From Ceraceosorus guamensis (Eukaryota > Basidiomycota > Exobasidiomycetes > Ceraceosorales > Ceraceosoraceae), in the NCBI RefSeq assembly GCF_003144195.1, contig NW_020290104.1, positions 1-47,510 on the forward strand: a stretch of DNA of 47,510 nt. The letters are read 5' to 3'. The position numbers and the translations under genes were made by a program. Within the stretch, counting starts at the first letter, position 1; each line of letters begins with the position of its first letter. This document shows positions 1 to 11,028 of the stretch, piece after piece. The notes beneath the pieces are model-generated. The model worked only from the letters and a program-made list of their open reading frames with translations, did no database searches and had not been told where the DNA came from.

Positions 1-114
1 CCCCCCCCTCCCCCCTCTTCTCTCTCTGCTCGTGCGCGCGCTTCGCAGGGACTGGCCATCCATCGATCCATCCTCATCGGCAGCACCTCCACTCCCCTCA
101 CCGCGTTGGAGAAG

Positions 115-1706
115 ATGAGCGCACCGCCTGATCACACGCATCGATGGACAGTCGCTGTTCGCTCAGCCGCCAGTTGGCCCTTGCCAAGCGTCGTGCCTTC
201 GGCTGGTGGTGGTGGTGGAGATGCTGGCACATCCGCATCCGCATCCGCATCCGCTACCCATCACGGCAGATCAAGGAGCGTCAGAGCAAGCGTGGATCTC
301 TCCACCGCTGCTTCAGGGGATGGCAACGCTGCATCGGCATCGGCATCGGCACCGCACGGTCAGGGTCAGGGTCAGGGTCAAGCGGGAACGCCTACAGGCA
401 CGAGCACACCACTTGCAACACCCTCCCAAACGCCTGGCCCCAGCACTTTGGCAAACACCGTGTCCACTCGAGCCAGAGAAGCAGCTGAATCGCAAAATCA
501 TGATTACCATCGCATGGTGGGTGGCAAGGATGACATCTCCCACTTTGTCAAAAAGGTCACCTTTAAATTGCACGAGACGTATGCCGGCGCTTCCAGAAGT
601 GAGTGGGGGGGGGGGCGGCTGGAGAGGTGTGAGCGTATGGCCAGCCGAGCCGAGCTGATCGACTTGTCCCTCGCATTCATTCCCTCCCAGCCGTGGACAA
701 GCCGCCTTTTCAAGTGACAGAGACGGGTTGGGGTGAATTCGACATTCAGATCCGAATCGTGTTTGTTCCCGAAGCCAACGAGAAGCCATTGACCACATAT
801 CATCGGCTCAAGCTACATCCATGGCATCCCATCGAGAAGCCCGTCACAGTGACAGAGGCGGATCATACAGTCGATGGCGATTCGGACCGCGGAGAGGGGG
901 ATGCGGGGGATGCGGGGAATGCGGGGGATGCAGGGGATGCAGGGGATGCTGCAGAGGATGAAAAGGAGGCGCAAGAGGCTACGCAGCAGCCGGGAGACAC
1001 TTCTACCTCTTCTGCCACGGCCGCACCGCATGCGCACACCGAAAACCCTGCAGCACGGCCCCTGCTGCCCCCCGTCGTGCACAGCTGGCAATACGATGAG
1101 ATCGTCTTTCCAGAACCCACCGAAATCTTCTACGATATCCTCATCAAGAGGCCACAGAGCAGGTGAGCGGAAAGCGAAGCGTGCACTCCGAATCCGCAGA
1201 ATCTCCGCGTCAGCGTGGCCTCAAGGCTGACTTGGCGCTCCCTTGACAGCTTGTTCCCCACCTCTGCGCAAGCATTCTCGGATCCGACCGCTTATCGTTC
1301 CTATCAATCTCTGCTTTCCAACATACCTCCGGATCTCTCTGCCGGCGTCGGCACAGGTCTCGCCTCTGACGTCAGTCGACACTTTGTCCCGCTCGACGGA
1401 GCTCCTACGAGCGGTGCGGATGGCGAATTAGTCCTTGGCGACGCAGGTAGCGGCGATCCGACCAGCGATCAAGCCAACGCCTCCACCGAGTCCCACACTA
1501 AAAAGGTACTCCCTCTGCCGCCTCATCCGCTGCACGCGCCCTCCGGAGCGCTGTTCGATGCGCTCAGCACCGAAGCTATCAACAACGAGGCGCAACGGCT
1601 GGACTTGGCGCGTATCTGCGCGGTCAGGGAGCTGGAAGAGTATAGGAAGAGGTTGATAGATGGGGAGAGAAAGTTGAGAGATGTGAGGAGGAGGCTAGCC
1701 AGTTGA
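115..1706 (+). CDS. YAF9: YEATS-domain protein Yaf9 (SWR1/NuA4 subunit)
   Basis: Exons 115-598, 691-1162 and 1250-1706 join in frame to 470 aa. Seen: an N-terminal [11 protein letters not shown] strand, a low-complexity Ser/Ala/Gly/Gln insert of about 110 residues, then the rest of a YEATS fold ([47 protein letters not shown]). After an acidic linker with repeated Gly-Asp-Ala units come the family motif [17 protein letters not shown] and a C-terminal coiled coil (about residues 425-470). Known: Yaf9 binds acylated histone H3 tails through the YEATS aromatic pocket and is shared by the SWR1 H2A.Z-exchange and NuA4 acetyltransferase complexes. The ATG at 115 is the first in frame; the earlier in-frame TTG at 106 is not needed. 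The coiled coil and second motif favour Yaf9 over Taf14. Introns are 92 and 87 nt. Only 114 nt of upstream sequence lie in the window. Confidence 0.95.
229..252 (+). repeat. GCATCC hexamer repeat encoding Ser-Ala in YAF9
   Basis: Four near-perfect units inside the low-complexity insert that interrupts the YEATS domain. Related GGCATC (331-352) and AGGGTC (359-383) hexamer runs follow, the latter encoding Gly-Gln. Confidence 0.9.
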
Positions 1707-3121
1707 CCGAAGCGGCAAGGAGCGACGTTTGTGTTCTCAGCACAATGATTGAGGCTGGCTCTTGCCTTGCCGCGATGTACGGTAGCAATGGCAACACGCC
1801 GACTCATTGCTCACAAAGTAGGATCTGGTGAATTGTTTCTCAATCAACCAGCTTGAAAGGGAAAAAAAACGGCGAAGTCAGGCGAAGACTTTGGGAAGCG
1901 TCGAGAATGTGTTGCTGCAGCGCGGTATCTCAAACGGGCGCCTTGTGCGTCTGTGGGCTGCCCGCTTGTTCCAATGACGGGAGCTTGTGGGTAGACGTTA
2001 GAGTTGCAATACTCTGTGCCTTGCCAGCTCGTCTGGAACGATGTGGCCTTCTACGACTTGTGGAAGCGGGCTGTTTGATGCGTACGCTGAGCACCTCTGC
2101 TGCTCCTTCTTTGCGTCAAAGGCTCAATAAAGCTGGCTGATCCAGTACATGCTGCTTGAGCCAAAGTAGACGTGCTGCTGCTGCTGCTGCTCCCTTCCTT
2201 CTCCGAGTCGCTCGCGTGGTGCGCCCATAATGACAGATCCCAAGGGATTGCACGAGAAGCGAACGTCGTCGAGGAGTTGCGGGAGTAGTGCACGCTCTGC
2301 AGCATGCTTTTCTGATCATTGCCCCGCTCGTGCATCTAGCCAGCTCAGAGCTGCGTCTTGGGAAATGTGAGCTAAAGGGTTTGTACAGCGCCCATCACGA
2401 GAAACTCATGTTGCGCATTGCCGGCGAGAGGCGTCGTCGCAATGACGCATAGGCAGAGTAGGCCGATTGGCATAGCAAGAGCCATCGAGACGCGCCCCCG
2501 TCTGCAGATGCAAAAACGTCCCAATCGTCCTGTGGCAGACGCGATGAGTCAAAGGAGAAGCGACTCGGTCGCCGTTTTCCGCACGCGAAGAAATTTGCCA
2601 ATAGACGAGATGCGCGCCGGAATCTGAACATTTTGTACCGAGTCGGAGTGTGAGAGGGGAGATTCTGCTACTACAAAGGAGAAGAAGCCTTGCAGACTAT
2701 TCGTCGCAATCACATCATTGGCAATGTTTGTGTTGGCGTCGAGTCAAACGTTGGCATGGCATGGCAGAGCTATGACGCTTGACTTCCGATTGTATCACTT
2801 CGACCGAGCGCTTGCCTTCTTGCTGAAATTCCTCAATTCGCGCACGACCCTCGAGGGGCTGACTTCATCACTCCTCGCACGCAAAGGCCCAACGACCAGG
2901 CCACCAAGCCTCAATCTTTATGACTGTGAATGCCGATCATTTTCGAATGCTCTCTGCATCGACGGATTGGACACGCAGAGGTGACGTTCGCAACCGAACC
3001 TTCTCGACGAAGGGAATGACATCTTGCATTCTGCACGTTGTCAGACGAGCGCCTGACACCGTGCCTCTCAAATCAGCTCTTGAATGGCGTAATGCGCACC
3101 GGCATCACTTGCATTCTGTAG
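1707..3121. other. intergenic stretch without recognised gene
   Basis: This 1.4-kb gap lies between two convergent genes. Open frames are short, mostly start at non-ATG codons and show no recognisable domain or signal peptide. A GCT/CTG microsatellite occurs near 2174-2190. No tRNA box or transposon end was seen. Confidence 0.6.
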
Positions 3122-3985
3122 TCAAGGCAGCATGTCCCTCATCGAAGCTTTAGACCCAACTTTGAGGTTGAGCTTCAATCTCAACTTCATCCTGATCCTA
3201 GGCAATCTCCACGGTTGACGAGTGACCTTCAATCGCGTACTGACTTGCGCTCCAGCCGAAGCCTGAACACTCTTGATGGAGCGAATGATCGCGCCGACCG
3301 TGCCGGTGCTCATAGTCTTGAGACTAGATATGCCGCGCCATACGCCGTTTCGAGGCTTGGAGAAGCGCTGCTTCAATGCTGCTGCTGTGCGGGAAGTGGG
3401 AGCAATCAAGGGAAAGCCACGTTTGTTGATGTGAGGAAGAGTGGCGGCATCTTGAGCGCCCGAGTCTGACTGATCGGCAAGCGCGTGGGTAGCTGCCCGC
3501 AACTCGCGCCACTCGTGCAGGCTCAAGGGAGAATTTCGACCAGAGGCCTTTGTCAAGTCATCCTTCTGTCTTCGCACACTCTGCCACTTGGTCCGGTGAG
3601 AGATGGGTCTCTTTGAGCGCTCCAAAGGTGCTCTGCGCGGCTTGTGCGCGGTGGACGCGACCAGAGGATCTTCCTCGCTGGGACTCGTCAAGCCGGATTG
3701 CAGCGTAACTGCTTGCCGGTCGATTGCAGCCTCGACAAGCTTCGCTTCGCTGCTCGCAGTATCTGGCAGACCGCCCAAACGGCGCTCCAGACGATGTGCA
3801 TCGCTTTGTGGTGAAGACGTACCTAATGCAGGCGATGTCAAAAGAAGCGTGAGACGTGAGCTTGCTCTGCGCTCGACAAATGTCCGAGGACCTCGATGGT
3901 CTCGCTCACCTAGCGGGATAGCTGTCGAGGTGCATGCTAGTAGCAGCGCGGCAAAAGACAAAAGATCCGAGGGAATGATGAACAT
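3122..3985 (-). CDS. candidate small secreted protein, family unknown
   Basis: Not recognised. Proposed exons on the minus strand are 3985-3910 and 3822-3122, giving 258 aa. The start at 3985 is chosen because it yields a typical signal peptide: MFIIPSDLLSFAALLLACTS, with a likely cut after the Ala of STA-IP. Upstream in-frame ATGs (4147, 4096) would bury it. The intron (3909-3823, 87 nt) has a GTGAGC donor, a TTTTGAC branch-like element and a TAG acceptor, and falls just after the signal peptide. It is a multiple of three and stop-free, so the unspliced frame also reads through. The mature protein has no cysteine, is rich in Arg/Ser/Lys, has KR and RR sites that could suit a Kex2-type protease, and ends in an alternating basic/hydrophobic run (IRMKLRLKLNLKV). 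An effector or cationic secreted peptide is conceivable but inferred. The antisense strand also has a 208-aa open frame, so coding status is uncertain. Confidence 0.5.
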   Translation of the reverse strand: MFIIPSDLLSFAALLLACTSTAIPLGERDHRGPRTFVERRASSRLTLLLTSPALGTSSPQSDAHRLERRLGGLPDTASSEAKLVEAAIDRQAVTLQSGLTSPSEEDPLVASTAHKPRRAPLERSKRPISHRTKWQSVRRQKDDLTKASGRNSPLSLHEWRELRAATHALADQSDSGAQDAATLPHINKRGFPLIAPTSRTAAALKQRFSKPRNGVWRGISSLKTMSTGTVGAIIRSIKSVQASAGAQVSTRLKVTRQPWRLPRIRMKLRLKLNLKVGSKASMRDMLP

Positions 3986-4964
3986 ATCGAAGATAGAGGA
4001 TGAAGAAGACGCATCGGTCAGAGGTAGGAATCTCCCAGACAGAAGATCACGACCATCGTGGTCGGTGCATGCTGGGGATTTCGTTTGCAGAGCCATTTTA
4101 ATCGATAGCCTGATAGCCGTGCGGTCCCTGAATAGTTTTGTTCCCATTGCCTCCTTTCGCGACGGTCATGTGGCGTCTACTCCAGAGAGACGTCTGCCGA
4201 CGGGCTTCACCCAGCTTGACGTAGACTAGTGGCAAGCCAGGCGCGGCAAGGGTCAATCAATCTCAGCCTCCGCCCCATTTCGCCCTCGCATCTGCCATGC
4301 CGCTCGTAGGTCGGCCAGTCCCACACGTCAAAAGCGTCCGTCTATTGCCCCTGCAGTTTGAGGAAACGTCGATCGAGCGATCTAGTTGAGGATCGTGCAA
4401 GCAAAATGCCAAGTTGAGGGTTGACGTAATGCGCAGACCACATTGTGATTGCTCAGAGTTCCGAATGCTGCAAACACGAGCAGTGTCTCGCAAGATCGTC
4501 TGGTCGTGCTCTGTCGTGACTTGAAAGCTCGGCGGGTGTGCGCAGTGAAAACACGAATTCGGCGCGGCTATCGGTCAGACATGGCAGCGCACTGCGCAAG
4601 CGTTTCTCAAAAAGATCAAAGAATGCCTTTGAAAGTGGCGCTTCTTGATCAGTCCAATCCAGTCCCGTCGAGGTGACCCCAGCGGGCTGATCTCAAGTGG
4701 CGGACCTTACCTACCGCAACGCGGGTGATCAGTCGAGGGGCACGTCTTAGTGGCGAAGATCACGCCACGACAATGAACTCGAGCTTCAGGGTCAGTCGTC
4801 GCTCGGACTCGAGATCTTGGTGAAGGATCGAAATGGTTGACATTATTGCTCTCGAGTTCTAGAGTCCACGAACAAGTGGTATGGGAAAGGACGTACGAGC
4901 GCATCTCGTGTACATCAGTCTGCACGATAGCTTTCTGGGGCGCGGGGCCATGACACTTGCCGCA
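3986..4964. other. intergenic stretch, upstream of the secreted-protein gene
   Basis: This gap of nearly 1 kb should hold the promoter of the secreted-protein candidate and the 3' end of the oxidoreductase transcript. Only short frames without family resemblance are seen. The in-frame extension of the secreted-protein frame up to 4147 is probably 5' leader sequence. Confidence 0.5.
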
Positions 4965-7101
4965 CTACCTGGCCTTCTTTCTCTCATTCGCCCCTCGCAA
5001 AAAGCCCCACTTGCTTTGAAGTTCGCCTTCCCAAAACATCCGCACATTTCTGTTCACATTCGCAAACCTTTTCACGCGCTCCTCGTTCACCTTTGTAAGG
5101 CCGACGAGATGTTCGATGGCCAGGGTGAGCATAATGATGGCGGGTGCGAGTAGGAGCGCAAAGAGCGGGGCCGATATGGCTCGACTCTTTTCGATCAGGT
5201 TGAGCAAGGTGTAGATGAGCAGGTTGAAAGGTGGGATTTCCCTCTCTGCTGGGCTAGCTTCGAATGGCGTCTTGGCTCCAAGCGCAATGGCAGCCCTCAA
5301 GCCCGAGCTGAAACCATCTTCATGAAATCCGTAGTTGGTCCAAGCTCCGGCAAAGTACGCGCCGCCCACGCCTTGCATTTCTCTCAACTGCGCTTGAGCA
5401 GCGACGGATTGTTCGGTGTACAAGGGGTGCTCGTACGAGTAGCTGCCCTTGATTTTTTGAGGTGCGGGCTGAGAGTCGGGCGAAGGGTTGAGCGTGACGA
5501 GCACGTGTCCATGTTTCTCCTCGGGCAAAGATTGAAGCAGGTTCATCCAGTATGTCAAAGTCACTCGGTCCTCATCCAACGATTTCTTATCCTTTGAAAC
5601 GGCCAGAAAATTCCAAGCGGACCAAGCACTTTTGCGCACCGGCATGAGCTTCTCATCCGAGTGCAGCACAGCCACGTTCTTGTTGAAGTGAAAACGAGCT
5701 AGTGTGGATTCGAGCGCCTTGCTCGTCGTTCCTTGCAGTATTGCCCTGGCTTGATCAGCATGGCACGCAAAGACGACTCGATCAAACACGTGCTCCCCTC
5801 CACTCCTCGTCTTTATCACCCACTCTCCCGTCCCTTCATCCCTCTTCGCGCTGACCACAGTACCCTCTTCTCCCACTTTCAAAGCTGCATCGGGCAATTT
5901 GGCAAGGATCCTGTCCACGTAATTCTTGCTGCCCCCTTTGATCGTCAACCAGACTGGCCGATCGAGTATTTGGAGGAGATGGTGATTGTGCATGAATCTA
6001 AGCAGGGTGAGAGCTGGGAAAGCAGAGAATGCTAGACCGGGAGGTGTGGACCAGATGCAAGCCGTCATTGGCTAGAGAGAAAGGGTGGGGAAGGGGGAAG
6101 GGGGGGGGGGGGGGGGGGGAGGAGAAGGCCAAGTGAAAGGGCACGTACGTGATGCGTGGTAGCGACGACGTGTCAGTCAGCATCAGCGTCCACATGTGCT
6201 CTCTGCGCATGCAGCTGCTGCTCACGATGAGGTAATTGTTCCTGAACGCGTCTCCGTAGCCCCTCTGATCCAACCAGCTGCCAATGTTGCCGTTCACAGC
6301 CTTGCCGTTTCGCGCATCTCGCAGCGAATCGAGACTCTGATGATTGAACCTGATGATGTCCCACACCATTCTCCAATGCGAAGGGTCCAGCAGGTTTTCC
6401 AATTGGCAGAAAAGAGCTGCAGGTCCGGAACCCGACCATTCGAAAGCGCCCCTCTGAGATTGCTGCTGCTGCTGCTGTTGCGACTTTGATGGCTCATCGC
6501 TCTTGTTTGTGCGAAAGAAGGGCAAGGAGGGAGCAAAGGAACGAGAGACGGAAAAGGACATGTCGGATTGCAAAATGGCAATGTCCAGATGCTTGAGGAA
6601 TCGGAGAAAGTTGGGATACGTCACCTGCCATGCAGGGCGATCAAGGTGAGAAGAAGGGGATGCGTGAGCAGAGGGGGGGGGCAAGGCTTGAGCAGGGCAC
6701 GGGCGCGGGCGCGGGCACGGGCGCGGGCACCACGATGACAATGAGCAGGCACGCACCTCGTTGAAGACGATGAACCCGCTTGATTAGCATTCATTTCGAT
6801 TGCCAAAGTCAAGTAAGCAATGGTGTGCGTGCGAGTTAGAGCGTCAGTGTTGCATGTCTCACGCACGCCAGGCGCCCACCCACCCCCTTCCACCACGTAC
6901 GCGACAAACTCACGTATCGACCCAACACCCCTGCTGCTTGTCTCCCGCTTGTCCCACAGGTGGCTCAAACCATACCGTGTTGGTGTGTCCCCCCACCTTC
7001 TCCCCAGCTTCGAACAGCGTGACTTGATGCTGCGAATGTTCATTCAGAGCCCAAGCAGCTGATAATCCCGACACGCCGCTTCCCACAATTCCCACGCGCA
7101 T
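4965..7101 (-). CDS. FAD-dependent amine-oxidase-like membrane protein
   Basis: Exons on the minus strand are 7101-6914, 6778-6757 (22 nt), 6624-6226 and 6071-4965, together 571 aa. Seen: a Rossmann FAD-binding start (MRVGIVGSGVSGLSAAWAL), the GGHTNTV motif, GFIVFNEVTYPNF encoded across the micro-exon, PMTACIWSTPP, LTIKGGSKNYVDRI, and the C-terminal flavin-binding GAWTNYGFHEDGFSSGLRAA. A hydrophobic segment at about residues 505-530 suggests a membrane anchor. Known: this matches the predicted NAD/FAD-binding proteins of the COG2907 type, within the flavin amine oxidase/desaturase-like fold; substrates in fungi are not established. The ATG at 7101 is used because the open frame upstream begins only at a TTG. 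Intron 3 (6225-6072) carries a 20-nt poly(C) run on the sense strand leading into the acceptor. A short Gln run lies in exon 3. Confidence 0.9.
6100..6119 (-). repeat. 20-nt poly(C) tract (sense) in intron
   Basis: On the sense strand of the oxidoreductase gene the run is cytosine and continues as pyrimidine-rich sequence to the TAG acceptor at 6072, so it forms part of an extended polypyrimidine tract. Confidence 0.9.
6757..6778 (-). other. 22-nt micro-exon of the FAD oxidoreductase
   Basis: Flanked by AAG upstream and GTGCGT downstream on the minus strand. It completes a split Thr codon and encodes GFIVFNE, a conserved block of this flavoprotein family. Skipping it would remove the block and shift the frame. 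Confidence 0.85.
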
Positions 7102-8253
7102 GCTTGACCGAGTCTGTCTGTAGTTGTGGAGTGTAGAGGAGGGGGGCGCGAGTGAGCGAGCCAGCGTTCGTACACGAAAGATCTGGAGAAGCCGCAAATT
7201 GGAATAGAGAGGGGCGAGAGAAGGGTGGGGGGAGAGAAGCTCATGAGCGTGGATGGGATGGGGCCCCGAACGCAGTCACGAGTCAAGAATCACACCACAA
7301 ATGTTGGCGCAATCAAATCGACCAAGTTTGTACGGCGCAGCATGGACTGAACGCGCGCTGCATGCATGCTGACTGACCATGCAAGGATTCGCGCGCGCGT
7401 CCGTGCGAGTCGATCCGCGGAAGTCCATGGATTCGCATCCCGCGCTTGTTGCTATATACTTACGCATGCAGCACTCGTGACTCACGCTCACTCTGACTCC
7501 ATCTCAAAGAGGGCACAGCTTAGTAAAGGTGATCATGGCTGAGTTCCGACAGGCAGCATCCCAGGCTGCATCAGCCATCTGCATTCACGATTGTTAGCTG
7601 GTTTATGTGCCAGTTGAGGCCTATGTCGGTTGTCTTGTTCAACTTCCCACTGGGCCTACTTACTTCCTAAGAGGTCAAAAAGGTTCCGCCATTGCCACTC
7701 TGCTCTACCACCTCATACTCAGGCTCTTCAGCAACGCTCACTCTTCTGGGCTTCAGAGAACATTCACACCTGGAAAAACACCCTCCTAAGACTTATCAGA
7801 ATGAGGAACTACCGAGCCCCCACCCCCATTATGCTCCCGCTTTGCAGAGCCAATTGTTTGTCGCCGCAAGGAGGCTTGCGCACAAGTGAGCGATGCTTGG
7901 TCTGTACAGCCCCATGTGGGCACACACAGCTCCGTCATGTTTGTCCTGATTGCACAAGCCAAAATCCACACGCTATCACTTTGAACACATGCAACAGCAC
8001 ATGCGATTGGAAGAGAAGGGCACGCAGGGAGGGAAGAAGGTGGAAGGGGCTGCGATGTAGACAAGACGCTCGGCCGTTGCGACTTCTTTCACAGTGGGGT
8101 ATGGTAAGATTCATCATGTGCGTGTGCATATGCGTACAGACACATTGTAGGTCCGCGCATGTGCATCATGTGCGACGAGGGCTTTTGCTACTACCACGGA
8201 TTACCTGGACAGAGTGCGGGACGTGGGTGTGCACGCACGCAGTCCAAGCATCC
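7102..8253. other. intergenic region between two tandem minus-strand genes
   Basis: It holds the presumed promoter of the oxidoreductase gene and the 3' end of the SNAP43-like gene. A TATA-like CTATATACT lies near 7451-7459 and a perfect TGACTCA at 7478-7484. Open frames here, including one of 223 codons on the plus strand, are Arg/Cys/His-rich without domains and look like chance frames. Confidence 0.55.
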
Positions 8254-11028
8254 TCACCCGCGCGCCGAATCCTCCAACGCCCGAGCCTCGTCCAAGTCTA
8301 ATCCGCACTCCATCCTCTTCTCCAGATGCCCACCCCCATCCGCTACAGTACGCCCTCCCCCCCTTTCTACTTTCCTTCTTTCGCTGCTCCCTTTTTTTAA
8401 CGCACGAATTCCCGCCTTTTCCTTTCTCCCCACAATCTCATTCCTCGTCCTGACCCAAGCTTCCTCTCCAACGCTCCTCAACAAATTCTTCTCCTCCTCC
8501 TCCTCCCCCCCCCCCTGCAAAGTCGAATCGCAACTCGTTGTCCAACGCTTCAGCGATCCATCCGCATCGAATTCGAAACGCTTCGAACCCAAGTCCAAAT
8601 CCAAATCCAACTCCGAGTCCTTTTCGTTTGCGTCCGCGTCCGCATCCGCGTCCGCATGGCGGACTAGTGCGTCGCTGCATACTGCATCATCTCCCAACCT
8701 CTTCCCAAAAGCGAGACCAGCCATTGCCGCGTTTTGCGAAACGTGCGCATCTCCCTGCTTTCCGAGCGCACAATTGGCGCTCCTCACATAGCCCTCTGCT
8801 TCCTCCTTGAGCCGCTCGAGCAGCTTGTTCAAAGTCGACAGTCCCTCTCGAGGCGACGGACGAAAAGCGCGGTGTCGTGGCAAATGGTGGGATGGGGGAA
8901 GATGAGCAAGGGACAATCTCGACGTTGGAGTTGCAGTTGGAGTTGAAGAAGTAGAGGTCGAAGTTGCAGCATTCGCACTTTTGCGCGAATGCGTCTTGCT
9001 CGGACCAGCTCGCTTGTGCGCGCGATATGTATGTGGTGCAGTCCGAGCAGCTCGCTCAGCATCAGCAGACCGATCCTCGCTTTGCGATCCACTTTCATCC
9101 TCTACTCTCCTCGCAGTGTTGCTGAGGCCGTCTAGCATCGTCTCATAGATCAGAGGCGCTTCGCCCAATTGTGCTCTGACTATATTGCGCACGAAGTCAG
9201 CTCTTGAAAGTCCATGCGCGACTGGACGCTCAGACGAAGGTTGGTGCGTGTCGAAAAGCGAGGTGGAGACGGAGGCGCGCGTGGCCGGCGCAGCGCTTAG
9301 ATGCTCAGCATCGCGAGTCTCGTTTGATCCATCGAGGTGCCTGTCCGTTCGCCCCGATTGGCGAGCATCAGAACGGTCCGACATGACCATGCCAAATTCT
9401 GCCCTGTGACGTTCTACCGATGCCTGATCGCCTATTCGATTGGAGGGCCATAGCCCATGCGTCTTTTTTCTCAGACTCGTTGGTGGAATCAGCTCAAAAG
9501 CGCTGATCGGCCCCACACTGCGTTCTTCGATAGGCTGCTGCACTGCCCGAACCCAAAAACTTTTCTCTTTCCCTTCTTGCTGGTGCGCATCCAACTCGGG
9601 TCCGCCCGTGACCGAGAAAGTCTGGTCATCATTGGACGCTCTTGCCGCACTTGTGCCTGCCTTTCTTCTCTTGCTACTTTGTGACCTCCCGGTCGTGCTT
9701 TTGCGCTTCCCCCTTTTACCAGATACCTGAGCAGTGCGATCGTCAACAACGCCAAGAAGCGTAGCAGCGCGAGGCTCGTTATCATCATCATCATCATCGC
9801 CTTCGTCTTGCACGCGCGCTGAAAGCTTGTCGAACGATCTACCGTTCCTGTACTCCTTCTTAAGGATGAATGCTTCGGATGAGAATATCTGCCGGTCTCC
9901 TCGCATCTTGATGCTTCGTCGAGGAAGCGCATGGCCGTGCAATGCCCAAAGAGCGAAAGCGGCATCATCCTTGGCGCTTTGCCAGCCATGTCCCGCTTCT
10001 GTGCCTCCGATGTGCTGTGGAATGTGCAGGAGTACGTTGTACAGGTCTGGTGCGAGGTGTGCAGAAGGGGACAAGACGACTCAGCCGTCAAGCTAGCAGA
10101 GAAGAGAAGCAGACTTCTGACATCGAGCACCAGACTCACCTACCGGCATGGGCACTCTCCATCCGCAATGAGGCGAGTGTTGATCCCCCATGGGAATCTC
10201 TTTGCTCTTTCCCTTGTTGTCAGTGTCATCCCGAACGTACCTCTCTGGTCTTTCTTGCAGAATAGGCACAGCTTCAGCCGTGGTCGAAACGAGAGTGTAC
10301 ACGGCAAAGAGGCAGGCCAAACCTTGCGCAACGTGATGCACATCGGGCATGTGCAGACTGAACGAGCCTAGAGGCGAAGGCGGGTAGGGACAGCATGGAG
10401 AAAGACATTCCAGGCGCTCTGTCATCGCAGGAGCAAGGCGAGGCATCAGCATACGCGATCGCGCCGCAGCAACACGTTGCCTCGTCCACTCACCGACAAA
10501 AGCGCGCGCTGTAGCTTCAAAGAACGATCTTCTAGATGCGATGTGCGCCTCGGGCCAAGCGGACTGGATAGCGTGCCAGCCTGCGCGGATCCATAGGCGA
10601 TGAAAAAGCTGCATGGGCGACATGCCAACTTGCACATCCACCGGCACATGCACATCCCGAGCATCAAGGGACTGGCTGCGCTGCAGCATCAACAACTCGC
10701 GCGCAAACTCGTCCAGCAGATCTTGCACGTCCTGCCTGAGTCTATGCACGAACATGGTGGAGTTGGCATAGGCTGCGCATCGTATAGCTTGCGGAGCTCT
10801 GCCTGGCCGAGGTGCGCTGGGATGATGGCTGCCTTCTCGATGCTTGCTTGGCGCCGTCGTTAGTTTGGCGCTGTCCGCTCTCTCTCTAGCTCGAGCTGGA
10901 GCTGCTGCTGCTGGCGTTGGACTTGGCCCTGAAGCTGCAGCTGACGTGCCTGCAGAGTTCCCATGCTCAAGCTGTTGCGATTCCTGAGCGAACACTTGTT
11001 CGAGCGTTGCTTGGTCCATCTGCAGCAT
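8254..11028 (-). CDS. SNAP43/SNAPC1-like protein (weak resemblance)
   Basis: Exons on the minus strand are 11028-10494, 10418-10140 and 10046-8254, giving 868 aa. After a low-complexity N-terminus come RLRQDVQDLLDEFARE (about residue 88), MSPMQLFHRLWIRAGWHAIQ, a helical block ending ARAFVERLECLSPCC across intron 1, AQGLACLFAVYTLV, VPMPVDLYNVLLHIP across intron 2, and AFALWALHGHALPRR. The order and spacing (D-LL-F, F-LW, a G-L-LY-like helix, a V-DLY-LL segment, an F-L-HALP segment) recall the N-terminal domain of SNAP43, the snRNA-activating complex subunit for Pol II/III snRNA promoters. That is inference from pattern only. The C-terminal half is disordered, with Asp runs, a basic KRGKRK/SSKRRK stretch (possible nuclear signal) and a DADADA repeat. 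Intron 1 (75 nt) is a multiple of three and stop-free, so it could be retained. Coding status is firm; function is tentative. Confidence 0.8.
8630..8656 (-). repeat. GCRTCC hexamer repeat encoding Asp-Ala
   Basis: About four GCGTCC/GCATCC units on the plus strand, read on the minus strand as alternating Asp and Ala codons inside the SNAP43-like gene. Confidence 0.9.

Noticed and set aside
4012-4147. Longer N-terminus of the secreted-protein frame from the ATG at 4147
   Set aside because: It would place the hydrophobic signal sequence about 55 residues into the protein; the internal ATG at 3985 gives a normal signal peptide.
3603-4229. 208-codon plus-strand frame
   Set aside because: Antisense to the secreted-protein candidate, with no signal peptide or domain. 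It lowers confidence in that candidate but is itself less convincing.
7138-7197. N-terminal extension of the oxidoreductase resembling a mitochondrial presequence
   Set aside because: The Arg-rich stretch begins only at a TTG and has no ATG; the ATG at 7101 starts exactly at the Rossmann strand.
7630-8301. 223-codon plus-strand frame upstream of the oxidoreductase gene
   Set aside because: Arg/Cys/His-rich, no domain, and it runs into the antisense of the SNAP43-like gene. Treated as chance.
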